A stretch of 64,000 bases of DNA from Clostridium sardiniense (GCF_016907995.1 NZ_JAFBDA010000009.1:98526-162525); one strand, 5' to 3'; counted from the stretch's first letter, positions 27,470 through 37,607 are shown. Numbers and translations: made by a program. Notes: generated by a model from the sequence alone, not told the origin.

Positions 27470-28222
27470 ATGATTAAGTATTTTATGAAAGATTGGAATA
27501 AATGTAAGTCAGATGATACAACGTATAAAATAGATGAAGTAAAGAATTTATTAGAGGATGAAGAATCAAAAAGAGTATTAGAAACTCGTATTAAGGTATA
27601 TGAGACTGGAGATACGTCTTTACTAGAAGATATTTCAACATATAATGAACAGTATTTTGATAAAGATATAATTAAACTATCAAATAATGAATTTTTTATT
27701 GATTTAGGGGCTTATACAGGGGATACTATAGAGCGTTTTATTGAGCAAGCTGATGGAAGCTATAAAAAGATTATTGCTTTTGAACCTGATCATGAAAATA
27801 TGCTTTCTTTAAATAGTTATATATTAGAAAATGATATAAACAATGTAGTAACTTATAAATTAGCAAGTTGGAACAAAAAAGAGACTCTTAGATTTTATGA
27901 AGATGGATCTTTTATATCTCAAATTTATAGTAAAGGCAATTCAACAACTAATGCTAATAGTTTAGATAATGTATTATTTGATATTGCACCTGTAACATTT
28001 ATTAAAATGGATGTGGAGGGAGCAGAGTGCCAAACTATTGAAGGGGCAGAAAAAATAATAAAAAAGTACAAGCCTAAATTAGCTATTTGTGTTTATCATA
28101 GAGCAAGGGATATATATGAAATTCCACTTCTTATAAAGAATCTAGTACCTGAATATAAATTATATTTAAGACATTATTCAGAGTCACTTTTAGATACTGT
28201 TTTATATGCAACATTGGAATAG
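27470..28222 (+). CDS. FkbM-family SAM-dependent methyltransferase
   Basis: About 250 residues. SAM-binding motif I FIDLGAYTGDTIERF near residue 80, followed by IAFEPDHENMLSL (the acidic motif after strand 2), and the FkbM signature FIKMDVEGAE near residue 180. It would methylate a hydroxyl group of a sugar, lipid or antibiotic-like small molecule; the substrate cannot be told. ATG 27470 behind AGGAGG is preferred to a TTG at 27434. No sugar or secondary-metabolite genes are adjacent, so context does not help. Confidence 0.87.
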   Translation: MIKYFMKDWNKCKSDDTTYKIDEVKNLLEDEESKRVLETRIKVYETGDTSLLEDISTYNEQYFDKDIIKLSNNEFFIDLGAYTGDTIERFIEQADGSYKKIIAFEPDHENMLSLNSYILENDINNVVTYKLASWNKKETLRFYEDGSFISQIYSKGNSTTNANSLDNVLFDIAPVTFIKMDVEGAECQTIEGAEKIIKKYKPKLAICVYHRARDIYEIPLLIKNLVPEYKLYLRHYSESLLDTVLYATLE

Positions 28223-28273
28223 AATTTAATTAATAAAAGCATATTAATTAGACATAAAAAAGGGGGGGATAAT

Positions 28274-28576
28274 TTGAACTTCTTTATTATATTAAATCTA
28301 ATAGTAGGAGCGTTAGCTATATTCTTTGGATACAAAATAAAGTTTAAAAAAAGTTCAAGCTTTATAAATGATTATAAAATCAAAAATATAATAGATGAGA
28401 AGTCCTATTTAAATTGGAGTGGCTTAGTATTATTAGCTTTTGGGCTTTTAATTATTATAATAGCATTAGTTGCTTTTATCAGTAAATCAGTGTTAATTGC
28501 AGCTATAATTGATACTATATTAATAGTAGCTCTAATAATTCTATTGATATATGGTGATAAGAAATATAGCAAATAA
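28274..28576 (+). CDS. Small three-helix membrane protein (DUF3784-like)
   Basis: 100 residues with helices at about residues 2-20, 50-70 and 73-93. The first helix is followed by a basic loop (FKKSSSFINDYKIKN), then an N-terminal-out turn. The arrangement of short cytosolic loop and two C-terminal helices resembles DUF3784 proteins, but this is a weak match by eye. It starts at a TTG behind GGGGGGG, 50 bases after the FkbM gene, and may be co-transcribed with it. Function unknown. Confidence 0.6.
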   Translation: MNFFIILNLIVGALAIFFGYKIKFKKSSSFINDYKIKNIIDEKSYLNWSGLVLLAFGLLIIIIALVAFISKSVLIAAIIDTILIVALIILLIYGDKKYSK

Positions 28577-28613
28577 AGACAGGTGAATAATTAAAATATT
28601 CACCTGTCTTTTA
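28575..28613 (+). terminator. Rho-independent terminator
   Basis: AAAGACAGGTGAATA pairs perfectly with TATTCACCTGTCTTT and is followed by T residues, ending the small membrane gene. Confidence 0.9.
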
Positions 28614-29133
28614 TATTAATCAAAAATTGTATTCAATGTATTTGTATAACTTAAATTAGTTAATGTAAGTACATAATTAAAATTAATATTAAAAATATTA
28701 TAAAAACTCACGTAAAAATATAAAATTTTATTTTAGTAAATTGTAATTACTGCATATATAATAATTGGAAGCTTCAATCTAATTAGATTATAAAATATAT
28801 ATAAAAAAAATTAATTTTAACTATAATAGGGGTATTTTTATACTAAAAAATACCTTTAGATAAGTGCGCCAAAAAGGAGGCGATAAAAATTCACATAGGG
28901 GGTCCGAATTTGACACGAGATGAGACGATGAAAAATCAGTACCAAAGAATACTAATGCTATATATACTAAAGAAAAATATATTAAAAAAATATATACAAA
29001 AAAGATTTTGAAAAGATTTATTAGAATGAAAAGATAGGAGTATAAGTTTTCTATAAGATAAATAAACAAACTATATCAATAAGACATATTCAGTAATAGT
29101 ATGGTATTAAAAGAATTTTTTTGGAGGATAGAG
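28614..29133. other. Long gene-free region with a GC-richer island
   Basis: Between 28862 and 28960 the sequence is much richer in G+C and includes GTGCGCCAAAAAGGAGGCG and GGGGGTCCGAATTTGACAC followed by GAGATGAGACG. It encodes nothing with a start. The style resembles terminal repeats of insertion sequences of the IS21 type, but no transposase or matching second end is present, so it is at best a remnant. The rest is AT-rich. Confidence 0.4.
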
Positions 29134-30591
29134 ATGCCACAAAATCATGAAAAAAGCATTATTGATGTTAAAGATGGGAATGTAACTGATAAATTTTCTT
29201 TAGATAAAGTAATACTTACAGGTTTTAAAAAAGATAGTGATAGTAATTATATCAGCAATATATCAATAACTGTTAACACAGAAGGAAATGGAGAGGTTAT
29301 AAAAAAAGATGTTCCATATTCCGGATATAATATAAGTCTATTTCTTGGTGATTTAAATGGAGATGGAAAAGCAGAAATTATGATAAGAGGTATCCTTGAA
29401 AATGATATAGGGACATACTTCCTTGCTGTATACACTTACAAAAATAATTCCTTAGAAGAGATTTACAATCATAATATATTTAATACAATGTTTAAATTTG
29501 ATGCTAGATACTTAGATAATTATAGAGCAGAAGTAACATCACAAGATACAAAGGAAAGGTATATAGTTGATTTGTCATTAAGACCTAAAGTATACCTAAA
29601 TCAAATTTATGATGAGAAGGGAAAAGTTAAAGAAAATGCAAGTATAAGAGTAGCAAATTTAAGAGGTGTAGACCCAATTGAATCTAATGCTAGAGATATA
29701 TATAATTTGGTACTTGCTAAATCTATACTTGGAGTAGATGATAAGGATTTACTTGGAGTTATTGAAAGCAATGTTACATTAATAAATAATATTCCAAGAA
29801 TTACTGAAGTATGGATACTAATACCAGGATCAAAAGAAGGTATGGTTCCAAGAGATGAAAAGGCAGATAAGGAAGAAACTCTTAATATACCACCTGATGC
29901 TATAAACATACCACTAAATGAAATTTCTAATAGTAAAGTTATAAAGAGAGATTTTGATGGCGATGGAGAAGAGGAACTATTAATTGCATATACTTTAAAA
30001 GGTAAGCCTTATGTCGGACTAAATAAAGAATATGATGATGGAATATATTTTATAGATGGATTTGAAGGAAAAGGATATAGTATTAAGGATTTAGATGTAG
30101 TTGAAGTTAATAGGGAAAATTATATATTAGTTGGGTGGAGAGATGGTAATACAGAAAACTGTATGGATATACTATCACTGAAGGATGGAGAGATAAATAA
30201 GGCGTTTAGATATAATTTACCATCTTATGAAAAGATGTTTTTAGAAGATATAAAAGGTGATGGTAGAAAAGAGTTAATTTTATGGACTAGAGATATTGAT
30301 GAAGCTTATAATGTATCTATTTATGAGTTTTATAAGGATGGAATAAGGCAAACAAATAAGTATGATGATATATACTTTGAAAAGGTAGCAGAATATTATG
30401 ATGCTTTGCTAGATAAGGATGAAGATTCACCAATTTATTTATATCATTTAGCTATGGCACAGTATAGGACATATGATTATATTGGAGCAAATGATACAAT
30501 AAGCAGAGCAGCAAAATCAGAAACTAAGTATCCATCAAGTAGTGAGTTTAATAAGCTAAAATCAAAGATAAAGAAATCATTTAGAAAATAA
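29134..30591 (+). CDS. FG-GAP/VCBS-repeat-like protein with a TPR-like end
   Basis: About 485 residues. Acidic calcium-binding-like loops recur at intervals: GDLNGDGKAEIMIRG, RDFDGDGEEELLIAY and DIKGDGRKELILW, as in beta-propeller FG-GAP/VCBS repeats. The last 90 residues look alpha-helical with a TPR-like pattern (IYLYHLAMAQYRTYDY). No signal peptide or membrane segment is seen at the chosen start (ATG 29134 with GGAGG at 29123), which is odd, since related repeats are usually secreted. A TTG/ATG extension to 29101 adds hydrophobic residues FFW but no proper signal. A single gene with its own terminator. Confidence 0.7.
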   Translation: MPQNHEKSIIDVKDGNVTDKFSLDKVILTGFKKDSDSNYISNISITVNTEGNGEVIKKDVPYSGYNISLFLGDLNGDGKAEIMIRGILENDIGTYFLAVYTYKNNSLEEIYNHNIFNTMFKFDARYLDNYRAEVTSQDTKERYIVDLSLRPKVYLNQIYDEKGKVKENASIRVANLRGVDPIESNARDIYNLVLAKSILGVDDKDLLGVIESNVTLINNIPRITEVWILIPGSKEGMVPRDEKADKEETLNIPPDAINIPLNEISNSKVIKRDFDGDGEEELLIAYTLKGKPYVGLNKEYDDGIYFIDGFEGKGYSIKDLDVVEVNRENYILVGWRDGNTENCMDILSLKDGEINKAFRYNLPSYEKMFLEDIKGDGRKELILWTRDIDEAYNVSIYEFYKDGIRQTNKYDDIYFEKVAEYYDALLDKDEDSPIYLYHLAMAQYRTYDYIGANDTISRAAKSETKYPSSSEFNKLKSKIKKSFRK

Positions 30592-30604
30592 TTAGAAAAT
30601 ATTT

Positions 30605-30637
30605 AAAGCATTACTTATGTCAGTAATGCTTTTTATT
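30605..30637 (+). terminator. Rho-independent terminator
   Basis: AAAGCATTACT and AGTAATGCTTT form the stem, followed by TTATTTTA. Confidence 0.85.
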
Positions 30638-30807
30638 TTAATTAGAATATTAAGATTAGACTTAGATTTAAAGTACTATGCTATAAAGCTGAAGAGTGCT
30701 TAAATGAAATAGCAAAGGGTATTTAAGTCATCTTTTTTATATAATCTTAATTTTATATCTATTTTAATGAGTCCTTTTTCATCAGTTAGTTTTAAATATT
30801 ATAATTA

Positions 30808-31329
30808 TTAATCAATAATGGTTAAGATTTTATCTAAGGATTTACGATTCTTTTTAGATAGTTCTTTATTTGAACTATATCCAACACTTATAATTAATCT
30901 AATTCTTTTTGAAAGGTTTATGTTTAAAAGTTCTTTTATTTTATCTTCATTAAACCATCCAAGAATACAAGTAGATAATCCAAGTTCTGTAGCAGCAAGG
31001 CATATATGAGATGCGGCTATACCTATATCAACTTGTGTATATTCTTGATTTTTTAGATTATTTACAATCTTAGTTTGAAGTTTAGGTTTTTCTTCTAAAA
31101 TTACTATAAATGCTGAAGCATTCTTACTAGATGCTTGAGTAAGCTTTACTAATTTTGATTTTATATCTGAATTAGTAACCAGATAAAATTGCCAAGGTTG
31201 ACCATTACAAGCAGAAGGAGCTAAACGAGCAGCTTCAATACATTTTATAAGCTTTTCTTTTTCTATAGACTCTCCTGTATAACTCCTGCAACTTTCACGT
31301 TTTTCTATTAATTCAAAAAAATTATTCAT
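30808..31329 (-). CDS. Nitroreductase-family oxidoreductase
   Basis: 173 residues, short but within family range. FMN-binding start IEKRESCRSYTGE, then EAARLAPSACNGQPWQFYLV, the central GIAASHICLAATELGLSTC and the end ISVGYSSN are all present. It would use FMN and NAD(P)H to reduce nitro groups or quinones in the cytosol; the physiological substrate is unknown. Start ATG follows GAGAGGTA. A single gene on the minus strand, divergent from an acetyltransferase gene. Confidence 0.88.
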   Translation of the reverse strand: MNNFFELIEKRESCRSYTGESIEKEKLIKCIEAARLAPSACNGQPWQFYLVTNSDIKSKLVKLTQASSKNASAFIVILEEKPKLQTKIVNNLKNQEYTQVDIGIAASHICLAATELGLSTCILGWFNEDKIKELLNINLSKRIRLIISVGYSSNKELSKKNRKSLDKILTIID

Positions 31330-31531
31330 AGCGGTACCTCTCTAAATATAATATGTATAATTATACCATGTAAATATTTTACTTTAAATTAAAATTAGAA
31401 ACAGTTGTTGACAAATAAGTTTGATTTAATTGTATAACTATGTAAAAAATGGTAAAATAAATTCGAAAGTTAACTAATAATAGTATTTTATTGATTGTAA
31501 AATTATTTTAATTTATGGGGAGATATATTGT

Positions 31532-32074
31532 ATGAAAATAGAAGGAAATAAGATAAGAATTAGAGATTTTAAAAGGAAAGATGCAGAAAACCTCTATAAA
31601 ATTGTTAGAGAGAAGGAGATTTTAAGATTTATGCCTGATTGGGCAGAAATCGGAAATTCACCACAATCATATTTTGGCTATATTGATTGGCATCAAGCAC
31701 AAAGAAATTCAACTAATGTTTATGAAAACAAAAGATATGTAATTGCATTAACTGATACAGATGAAATGATTGGAATGGTTGGTATGGGACTTGAAGATAC
31801 CTTAAATGAAGTTGAAGTAGCTTATTTTATGTCAGAAAAATACCAAAGAAAAGGGTATACAAGAGAAGCAGTAAATGCATTAGTTAACTGGTGTTTTGAT
31901 GTGTCAGATATAAAGTATATTATTTTAACTATTGATTGTGAAAATATCCCTTCTTGTAATCTTGCAGAGAAATGTGATTTTGAATTATTTGAAAAAAGAA
32001 TACCTATTGGACATAAACAACCGAACATGGAAAGTAATAGTTACTTCTACTATAGAAAATACAGAGATTTGTAA
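31532..32074 (+). CDS. GNAT family N-acetyltransferase
   Basis: 180 residues. Start MKIEGNKIRIRDFKRKDAENLY is typical of the RimJ-like group; acetyl-CoA motif in AYFMSEKYQRKGYTREAVNALVNWCF and a motif B in NLAEKCDFELFEKR. Acceptor unknown: possibilities are ribosomal protein N-termini, amino acids or a drug. ATG 31532 follows GGGGAGATA. It stands alone with a terminator at 32106. It is not closely similar to the acetyltransferase at 2672. Confidence 0.85.
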   Translation: MKIEGNKIRIRDFKRKDAENLYKIVREKEILRFMPDWAEIGNSPQSYFGYIDWHQAQRNSTNVYENKRYVIALTDTDEMIGMVGMGLEDTLNEVEVAYFMSEKYQRKGYTREAVNALVNWCFDVSDIKYIILTIDCENIPSCNLAEKCDFELFEKRIPIGHKQPNMESNSYFYYRKYRDL

Positions 32075-32105
32075 TAAATATAGTTAAATGAAATTAGTAC
32101 AAATA

Positions 32106-32136
32106 AAAAACTCAGCAATTCATTGCTGAGTTTTAA
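32106..32136. terminator. Rho-independent terminator
   Basis: AAAACTCAGCAAT and ATTGCTGAGTTTT form a perfect stem between the convergent acetyltransferase and CAT-like genes. Confidence 0.88.
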
Positions 32137-32191
32137 TTAGTCTTATATTAAAGTTATTCTTTGATGTATATATACTGATTAAATTTTTTAG

Positions 32192-32839
32192 TTAATTTAA
32201 ATATAATTCTGGATTTGATACTATATCTTGGACCTCATCATAAAATAATGAGCAATGATAGCCATCAGCAACTGAATGATGCACTTGAAGTGATACTGGC
32301 ATAAATACTTTTTCATTTTCATTATAATATTTGCCCCAGGTAACCATTGGAAATAACATAGGTATATTAGTCTCATTATTAACGTTAAAGGATGAGTAAT
32401 TAATCCAAGGAATACATGAAACTAAGTAAAAATTCTTTTGAAAATCAGAAGAGTATGTTGGATCTTTTTTATACATTTCTATATCATATAGCATATTGCT
32501 ATAAAACTTTTTAAAATCACTACTATATAATGTAAATAATTCATCCATAATTTTTGTTTTATCATTAAGCACAGAATAACATGGACTAATTTTATCATAA
32601 TATCCTAGCTTACCTTCATCATTAATTGCCATTTTAAATTCTTTATGATTATTTAAGCACTTTGTGGTAATCCAAGTGAATGCAGGATATAACTTTAAAT
32701 TATTATTTTTAATATATCTATACAAATTTGTTATTTCAATATTTACAGTTATACTATAAGTACATTTTGCATTATTAAAATAGTGCTCGAAACACTTTCT
32801 TCTTTCCCACTTCTCAATATCAATAATATTTAAATTCAT
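32192..32839 (-). CDS. Chloramphenicol acetyltransferase-family protein
   Basis: 215 residues, the family's usual length (about 215-220). The catalytic motif HHSVADGYH is at 187-195, and the beta-rich core FKMAINDEGKLGYYD and FYLVSCIPWINYSSF matches type A CAT trimers. It would acetylate chloramphenicol or a related alcohol with acetyl-CoA. The usual AVCDG following the His pair is SVADG here, which keeps the catalytic His. Start ATG follows AAAGGGGAA. Chromosomal CAT homologues in clostridia do not always give resistance, so the phenotype is inferred only. Confidence 0.85.
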   Translation of the reverse strand: MNLNIIDIEKWERRKCFEHYFNNAKCTYSITVNIEITNLYRYIKNNNLKLYPAFTWITTKCLNNHKEFKMAINDEGKLGYYDKISPCYSVLNDKTKIMDELFTLYSSDFKKFYSNMLYDIEMYKKDPTYSSDFQKNFYLVSCIPWINYSSFNVNNETNIPMLFPMVTWGKYYNENEKVFMPVSLQVHHSVADGYHCSLFYDEVQDIVSNPELYLN

Positions 32840-33454
32840 TATTTTTTCCCCTTTAATTTTAATTAATAATATAACAATTGTGAGTTACTTAGTATTGTAA
32901 TATCATAAATTGCAATACTAGTAGATTTGTTATTTAATATAACTATTTGTTAGCTTATATACTAATTATATAACACTTTAATGAATTAACTGGGTATTTT
33001 TGAAGTATTAGTAAAATTTAGTGGATAAGTTTGTAATATAGTTTCTGGACTAGGAAGATATTCTACAGAGCACGTACACATTGTAGTTGAAAAAGAGAGA
33101 TAATAATTATAGCCATATTAACTGAAAAGTAATTTTATTATATGTAATATTTAAAGCAATAAATTCATATAATAAAGTGAAGAACTATTTACTAGTAAAA
33201 TTATTGAACAAACATAAAGAGCAGTTTTGGTTTTAATATTATTAAGACTAAAATTGCTTTTTATGTTTTAAGTAAGAATTTTAATTTATATAATTATCAA
33301 TTAAATATCATTAGTATATTTCCTACCAATCCAATTATATCAATCAAATTATAACATTATATTCTTAGTAAGTAAAAAATAAGAATTTCTGTTCCTTTTA
33401 TTACTTAGATGTTAAAATAATATTATATTTATTTCAAAGTATGAAAGGAAAATT
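32840..33454. other. 615-base gene-free stretch left of the defence island
   Basis: No complete gene. A short plus-strand frame ends at 33103 with ...EHVHIVVEKER and has no start, possibly the tail of a lost gene. A long inverted repeat follows at 33210-33266. This could be the left edge of the island. Nothing else was seen. Confidence 0.45.
33210..33266 (+). terminator. Long imperfect hairpin
   Basis: AACATAAA-AGCAGTTTTGG-type left arm pairs with CTAAAATTGCTTTTTATGTT on the right. Probably a terminator of a lost gene. Confidence 0.5.
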
Positions 33455-34315
33455 ATGTTTAAGTATAAATATGACGAATTGATTGAGCCATGCTTTAAAG
33501 CTATTAAAGAGCTAGGTGGATCAGCAACAAATGGAGAAATAAAAGAAAAATTAATTGAGATATTAAACTTATCTGAAGATGAAATAGATGATATTCATAG
33601 AAACAGTACAACTAAGTTAGATTATCGAAGTGCTTGGGCTAGGAATTACTTAAAGAATTCAGGTTACATAATAAATAGTTCTAGGGCAGTTTGGTCACTA
33701 ACAGAGACAGGGAATTCGGTTAAGTATGTAGATAAGAATTCTGTTAAGATTATGGCTAAACAAGAACTTAATAAAAATGATAATACTGAAAAGAGTGAAG
33801 CTGTAATTAAAGAAAGTAATATTTTTTATGATGATGAATCTAATATAGATGATTTTAATTGGCAAAGCAAGATAATTGATGTTGTTAAAAAGATTTCACC
33901 TGAAAAATTTGAAAAACTGTGCCAAAGGATGCTTAGAGAATTAGGATTTAGCAACGTAGAGATCACTGGAAAAAGTCATGATGGTGGAATTGATGGCAAA
34001 GGAATATTAAAATTAGGTGGAGTGTTATCTTTTCATGTAGCATTTCAAGCAAAAAGATATGATGGAACTGTAAGTTCATCTGTAGTTAGAGATTTTAGAG
34101 GAGCTGTGGTAGGTAGAGCAGATAAAGGAATAATAATAACAACAGGTGTATTTTCAAGGGAAGCAATTAAAGAAGCAACAAGAGATGGCGGAACTCCTAT
34201 AGATCTAATAGATGGAAATGATCTAGCGAAACATCTAAAAGAATTAGAATTAGGTGTTTCAGATAAAGTTGTAGAAAAAGTAATTATTAATGAAGAATGG
34301 TTTGAGAAAATTTAA
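33455..34315 (+). CDS. mrr: Mrr-type restriction endonuclease
   Basis: 286 residues. N-terminal Mrr_N winged-helix region to about residue 90; a linker; then the Mrr catalytic domain from about residue 140 with the PD-(D/E)xK core: GKSHDGGIDGKG followed by HVAFQAKRYDG (QxK). Such enzymes cut methylated DNA (type IV) or act with other systems. ATG 33455 follows GAAAGGA. The type I genes start 30 bases later behind an AGGAGGGG site, so it may be the first gene of one defence operon. Its pairing with a methylating type I system is unusual, since a methyl-dependent enzyme must spare that system's mark. Confidence 0.87.
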   Translation: MFKYKYDELIEPCFKAIKELGGSATNGEIKEKLIEILNLSEDEIDDIHRNSTTKLDYRSAWARNYLKNSGYIINSSRAVWSLTETGNSVKYVDKNSVKIMAKQELNKNDNTEKSEAVIKESNIFYDDESNIDDFNWQSKIIDVVKKISPEKFEKLCQRMLRELGFSNVEITGKSHDGGIDGKGILKLGGVLSFHVAFQAKRYDGTVSSSVVRDFRGAVVGRADKGIIITTGVFSREAIKEATRDGGTPIDLIDGNDLAKHLKELELGVSDKVVEKVIINEEWFEKI

Positions 34316-34344
34316 ATATTTTTATTTTTAAGAGGAGGGGTAAT

Positions 34345-37300
34345 ATGAGCAACTTTACTTTCTTAAAAGAAAGATGGCCAATACTTGAAAATTTGGGTAA
34401 ATTAGCAGAAAGAAACCTTTATATAGATTCAAATACTACATTCATAAAGTGTGGTATGTTTGGTGAAATATTAGTTAAATACATGGTGTCTATGGAAGAT
34501 GTTGATGAAACTTTAATAGCTCATGATAATAATCATAATAATAGAATCAAGTTACTTAAAAAAGAGGACTTAATTCCAGCTGACATTGATAATATTCTTC
34601 ATATGTTAAGAATAAAGAGAAATAGTGCAGCTCACACTGGATATGAAGATGTTGAGAAAGCTAAGATTCAATTAGAGCTTACATATAAGTTAGCAACATG
34701 GTTTATGCAGACTTATGGTGATTGGAGCTTTGAACCTGAAGAATTTAAAATGCCTTCAGAAGATGGGTATGGAGAAAATATTAATGATATAACCAAAGAG
34801 TATGATGAAAAAGTAAAAGCTTTAGAATCAGAGCTTAATGAATTAAAAGCACAAGATAAAGATAGTAAGCAGTTAGAAGAACGTAAGATTCAAGGTAAGA
34901 AAGCTAGTAGAAAGATTGAATATAGTGAAGCTGAAACAAGAAGAATAATTGATGCTCAATTACAAAGTGCAGGATGGGAAGCTGATACTATTAATCTTAG
35001 ATATTCAAAAGGTACAAGACCTACTAAAGGAAGAAATTTAGCAATTGCTGAATGGCCTACTTATTCAGAAGAAAAAGGTAATGGAAAAGTTGATTATGCC
35101 TTATTTATTGGCAAAAGATTAGTTGGTTTTATTGAAGCTAAGAAGTACTCAAAAGATGTAGGCGGTAATATGGTCGAATCTAAGACATATGCCAAAGGAG
35201 TTAAAGAAGACCATAAAGAATATGTTATTTCTAGGTGGAATAATTATGAAGTTCCATTTTTATTTTCTGCAAATGGTAGAAAATATATAAAAGAAATTGC
35301 AGATAAAAGTGGTGTTCACTTCTTAGACTGTAGAAGCTCTAGAAATAATACTAGGGTACTTCAAGGATGGTATTCACCAGAAAAACTTGAATCTATGCTT
35401 GAAGAAGATGTAGAGGATGCAAATAAGAGGCTTGATGAGTTAAGCTTTGAGTTTCTACAAAGTACTAATAGTGTAGGATTAAGATATTATCAGGTAGAGG
35501 CGATAAAGGCTGTTGAGAAAGCAATTATAGAAGGGAAAAAGACAGCATTAATAACTATGGCTACTGGGACAGGTAAAACTAGAACTGTTTTAGGATTAAT
35601 ATATAGATTACTTAAGACTAAGAGATATAGAAGAATCCTTTTCTTAGTTGATAGAACTTCACTAGGAGATCAAGCTTTAGATACATTTAAAGAAGTTAAG
35701 CTTGAAGATTTGAAAACTTTAAATCAAATTTATAATATCAATGGATTAGATGAAAAGCTTATAGATAAAGAAACTAAAATTCATATTGCAACTGTACAAG
35801 CTATGGTTAAAAGAATTATGTATAATGAAGATGAAATCAATGTACCTTCTGTTGGTGATTATGACTGTATCATAATAGACGAAGCTCATAGGGGATATAC
35901 TCTCGATAAAGAAATGAATGATAATGAAGTTGATTGGAGAGATAATAGAGATTTCTTAGGTAAATATAAGAAAGTCATAGAATATTTTGATGCATTTAAA
36001 GTAGCACTTACAGCAACACCAGCACTTCAAACTACAATGATATTTGGAAAGCCAGTTTATAACTATAGCTATAGAGAAGCAGTTATAGATGGATACTTAG
36101 TAGATCATGAACCACCACATCTTATTGAAACAGAGCTTACAAGAGATGGGATTCACTTTAAAAAAGGTGATACAGTTGCAAAATATAATAAATATACAGG
36201 TGAGCTTATTAATGGTGCTGAAATTGATGATGATTTAGATTTTGAAATAGACCAATTCAATAAAAAAGTAATTGTAGAATCCCATACAAGAGCTGCATTA
36301 GAAGAAGTATCAAAATATATTGATCCTGAAAATGATGAAGGAAAAACATTGATATTTGCAGCAAATGATGCTCATGCTGATATGATAGTTAGATTATTAA
36401 AAGAAATCTATGCAGAATCAATGGGTGGAGTAGAGGATGAATCTATATTAAAGATAACAGGATCAATAAAGGATACAGATTTAGCAATTAAGAGGTTTAA
36501 AAATGAAAAATACCCTAATATAGCAGTTACTGTTGATTTATTATCTACAGGAATTGATGTGCCTAGAATTGATAAGATAGTATTTTTAAGAAGAGTAAAA
36601 TCAAGAATACTTTATGAGCAAATGTTAGGTAGAGCAACTCGTCTTTGTGATACAATAGGTAAGACTCATTTCGAGATATTTGACTGTGTAAGACTTTATG
36701 AAGCACTTAAAGATATGACTAATATGAAGCCTGTTGTAGCAAATGCAAATACAGCATTTAAGATTCTTAAGGAAAGTTTAGAAAGAACTGATGATATTGA
36801 TGAAAAGAAGGAAACTATCAGAAAAGTAATAGCTAAACTTCAAAGAAAGAAAAAGCTATTAAAAGAAGACGAGAAATTAGTTTTTAAAAGTCTTTGCAAT
36901 AATAAAACTCCTGAAGAGTTTATAAAAGAACTTAAAGAAATAGATGTAGACAAGGCAGTAGTTGAGATTATTAATAACGATCCACTAATTAAATACTTAG
37001 ATGAAAAATCTCAAAATGAAGAAGTTATAATATTAACAGATAAAAAAGATAAAGTTGTATCTCATACAAGGGGATATGGAAAAGGGAAAAGGCCTGAAGA
37101 CTATTTAGAAGAGTTCCAGAATTATATAGATGAAAATAAAAATCTTATTCCTGCACTAGAAGTTGTTTGCACAAGGCCACAGGAATTAACTAAGGAATCA
37201 TTAAGACAACTTAGAGCAATACTAGATAAAAATGGATTTAGTGAAGAATACTTAAAAACTGCATGGAAAGATTTAAAGAATGAAGAGATAGTTGCAGATA

Positions 37301-37605
37301 TTATTGCATTTATAAGACAGCAGGCCCTTGGTAGCCCATTAGAGTCAAATGAAGAAAGAGTAAAAAGAGCTGTAGCTAAAGTGAAGAGAGAATACTATTT
37401 AACAAAGCCAGAAGAAAACTGGATGAATAGAATAGAAAAGGTAATGTTAAAGGAAGTAGTTATAGATAAAGAAACTTTTGATACTGGAAGCTTTAAAGCT
37501 CAAGGTGGAGGATTCACAAGACTTAACACAATATTTAATGGAAAATTAGAAGAAATAATAACTAAAGTAAAAAAATATATGTTTGAAAATGAGGAGATTA
37601 GCTAA
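34345..37605 (+). CDS. hsdR: Type I restriction enzyme, R subunit
   Basis: 1086 residues, full length. An N-terminal helical DUF4145-like region of about 150 residues; a PD-(D/E)xK nuclease near residues 200-270 (GKVDYALFIGKRLVGFIEAKK); then an SF2 helicase/translocase with Walker A MATGTGKTRT, DEAH in IIDEAHRGY, ALTATPAL, and motif VI QMLGRATRL. A C-terminal EcoEI-type domain ends the protein. It cleaves DNA after ATP-driven translocation in the HsdRMS complex. hsdM starts three bases after its stop codon. All core motifs are intact, so it looks active. Confidence 0.94.
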   Translation: MSNFTFLKERWPILENLGKLAERNLYIDSNTTFIKCGMFGEILVKYMVSMEDVDETLIAHDNNHNNRIKLLKKEDLIPADIDNILHMLRIKRNSAAHTGYEDVEKAKIQLELTYKLATWFMQTYGDWSFEPEEFKMPSEDGYGENINDITKEYDEKVKALESELNELKAQDKDSKQLEERKIQGKKASRKIEYSEAETRRIIDAQLQSAGWEADTINLRYSKGTRPTKGRNLAIAEWPTYSEEKGNGKVDYALFIGKRLVGFIEAKKYSKDVGGNMVESKTYAKGVKEDHKEYVISRWNNYEVPFLFSANGRKYIKEIADKSGVHFLDCRSSRNNTRVLQGWYSPEKLESMLEEDVEDANKRLDELSFEFLQSTNSVGLRYYQVEAIKAVEKAIIEGKKTALITMATGTGKTRTVLGLIYRLLKTKRYRRILFLVDRTSLGDQALDTFKEVKLEDLKTLNQIYNINGLDEKLIDKETKIHIATVQAMVKRIMYNEDEINVPSVGDYDCIIIDEAHRGYTLDKEMNDNEVDWRDNRDFLGKYKKVIEYFDAFKVALTATPALQTTMIFGKPVYNYSYREAVIDGYLVDHEPPHLIETELTRDGIHFKKGDTVAKYNKYTGELINGAEIDDDLDFEIDQFNKKVIVESHTRAALEEVSKYIDPENDEGKTLIFAANDAHADMIVRLLKEIYAESMGGVEDESILKITGSIKDTDLAIKRFKNEKYPNIAVTVDLLSTGIDVPRIDKIVFLRRVKSRILYEQMLGRATRLCDTIGKTHFEIFDCVRLYEALKDMTNMKPVVANANTAFKILKESLERTDDIDEKKETIRKVIAKLQRKKKLLKEDEKLVFKSLCNNKTPEEFIKELKEIDVDKAVVEIINNDPLIKYLDEKSQNEEVIILTDKKDKVVSHTRGYGKGKRPEDYLEEFQNYIDENKNLIPALEVVCTRPQELTKESLRQLRAILDKNGFSEEYLKTAWKDLKNEEIVADIIAFIRQQALGSPLESNEERVKRAVAKVKREYYLTKPEENWMNRIEKVMLKEVVIDKETFDTGSFKAQGGGFTRLNTIFNGKLEEIITKVKKYMFENEEIS

Positions 37606-37607
37606 AA

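Noticed and set aside
28862..28960. Riboswitch (c-di-GMP, ykkC or similar) upstream of the FG-GAP-like gene
   Set aside because: None of the conserved core sequences I know are present, and it is about 170 bases before the start; kept only as an unexplained island.
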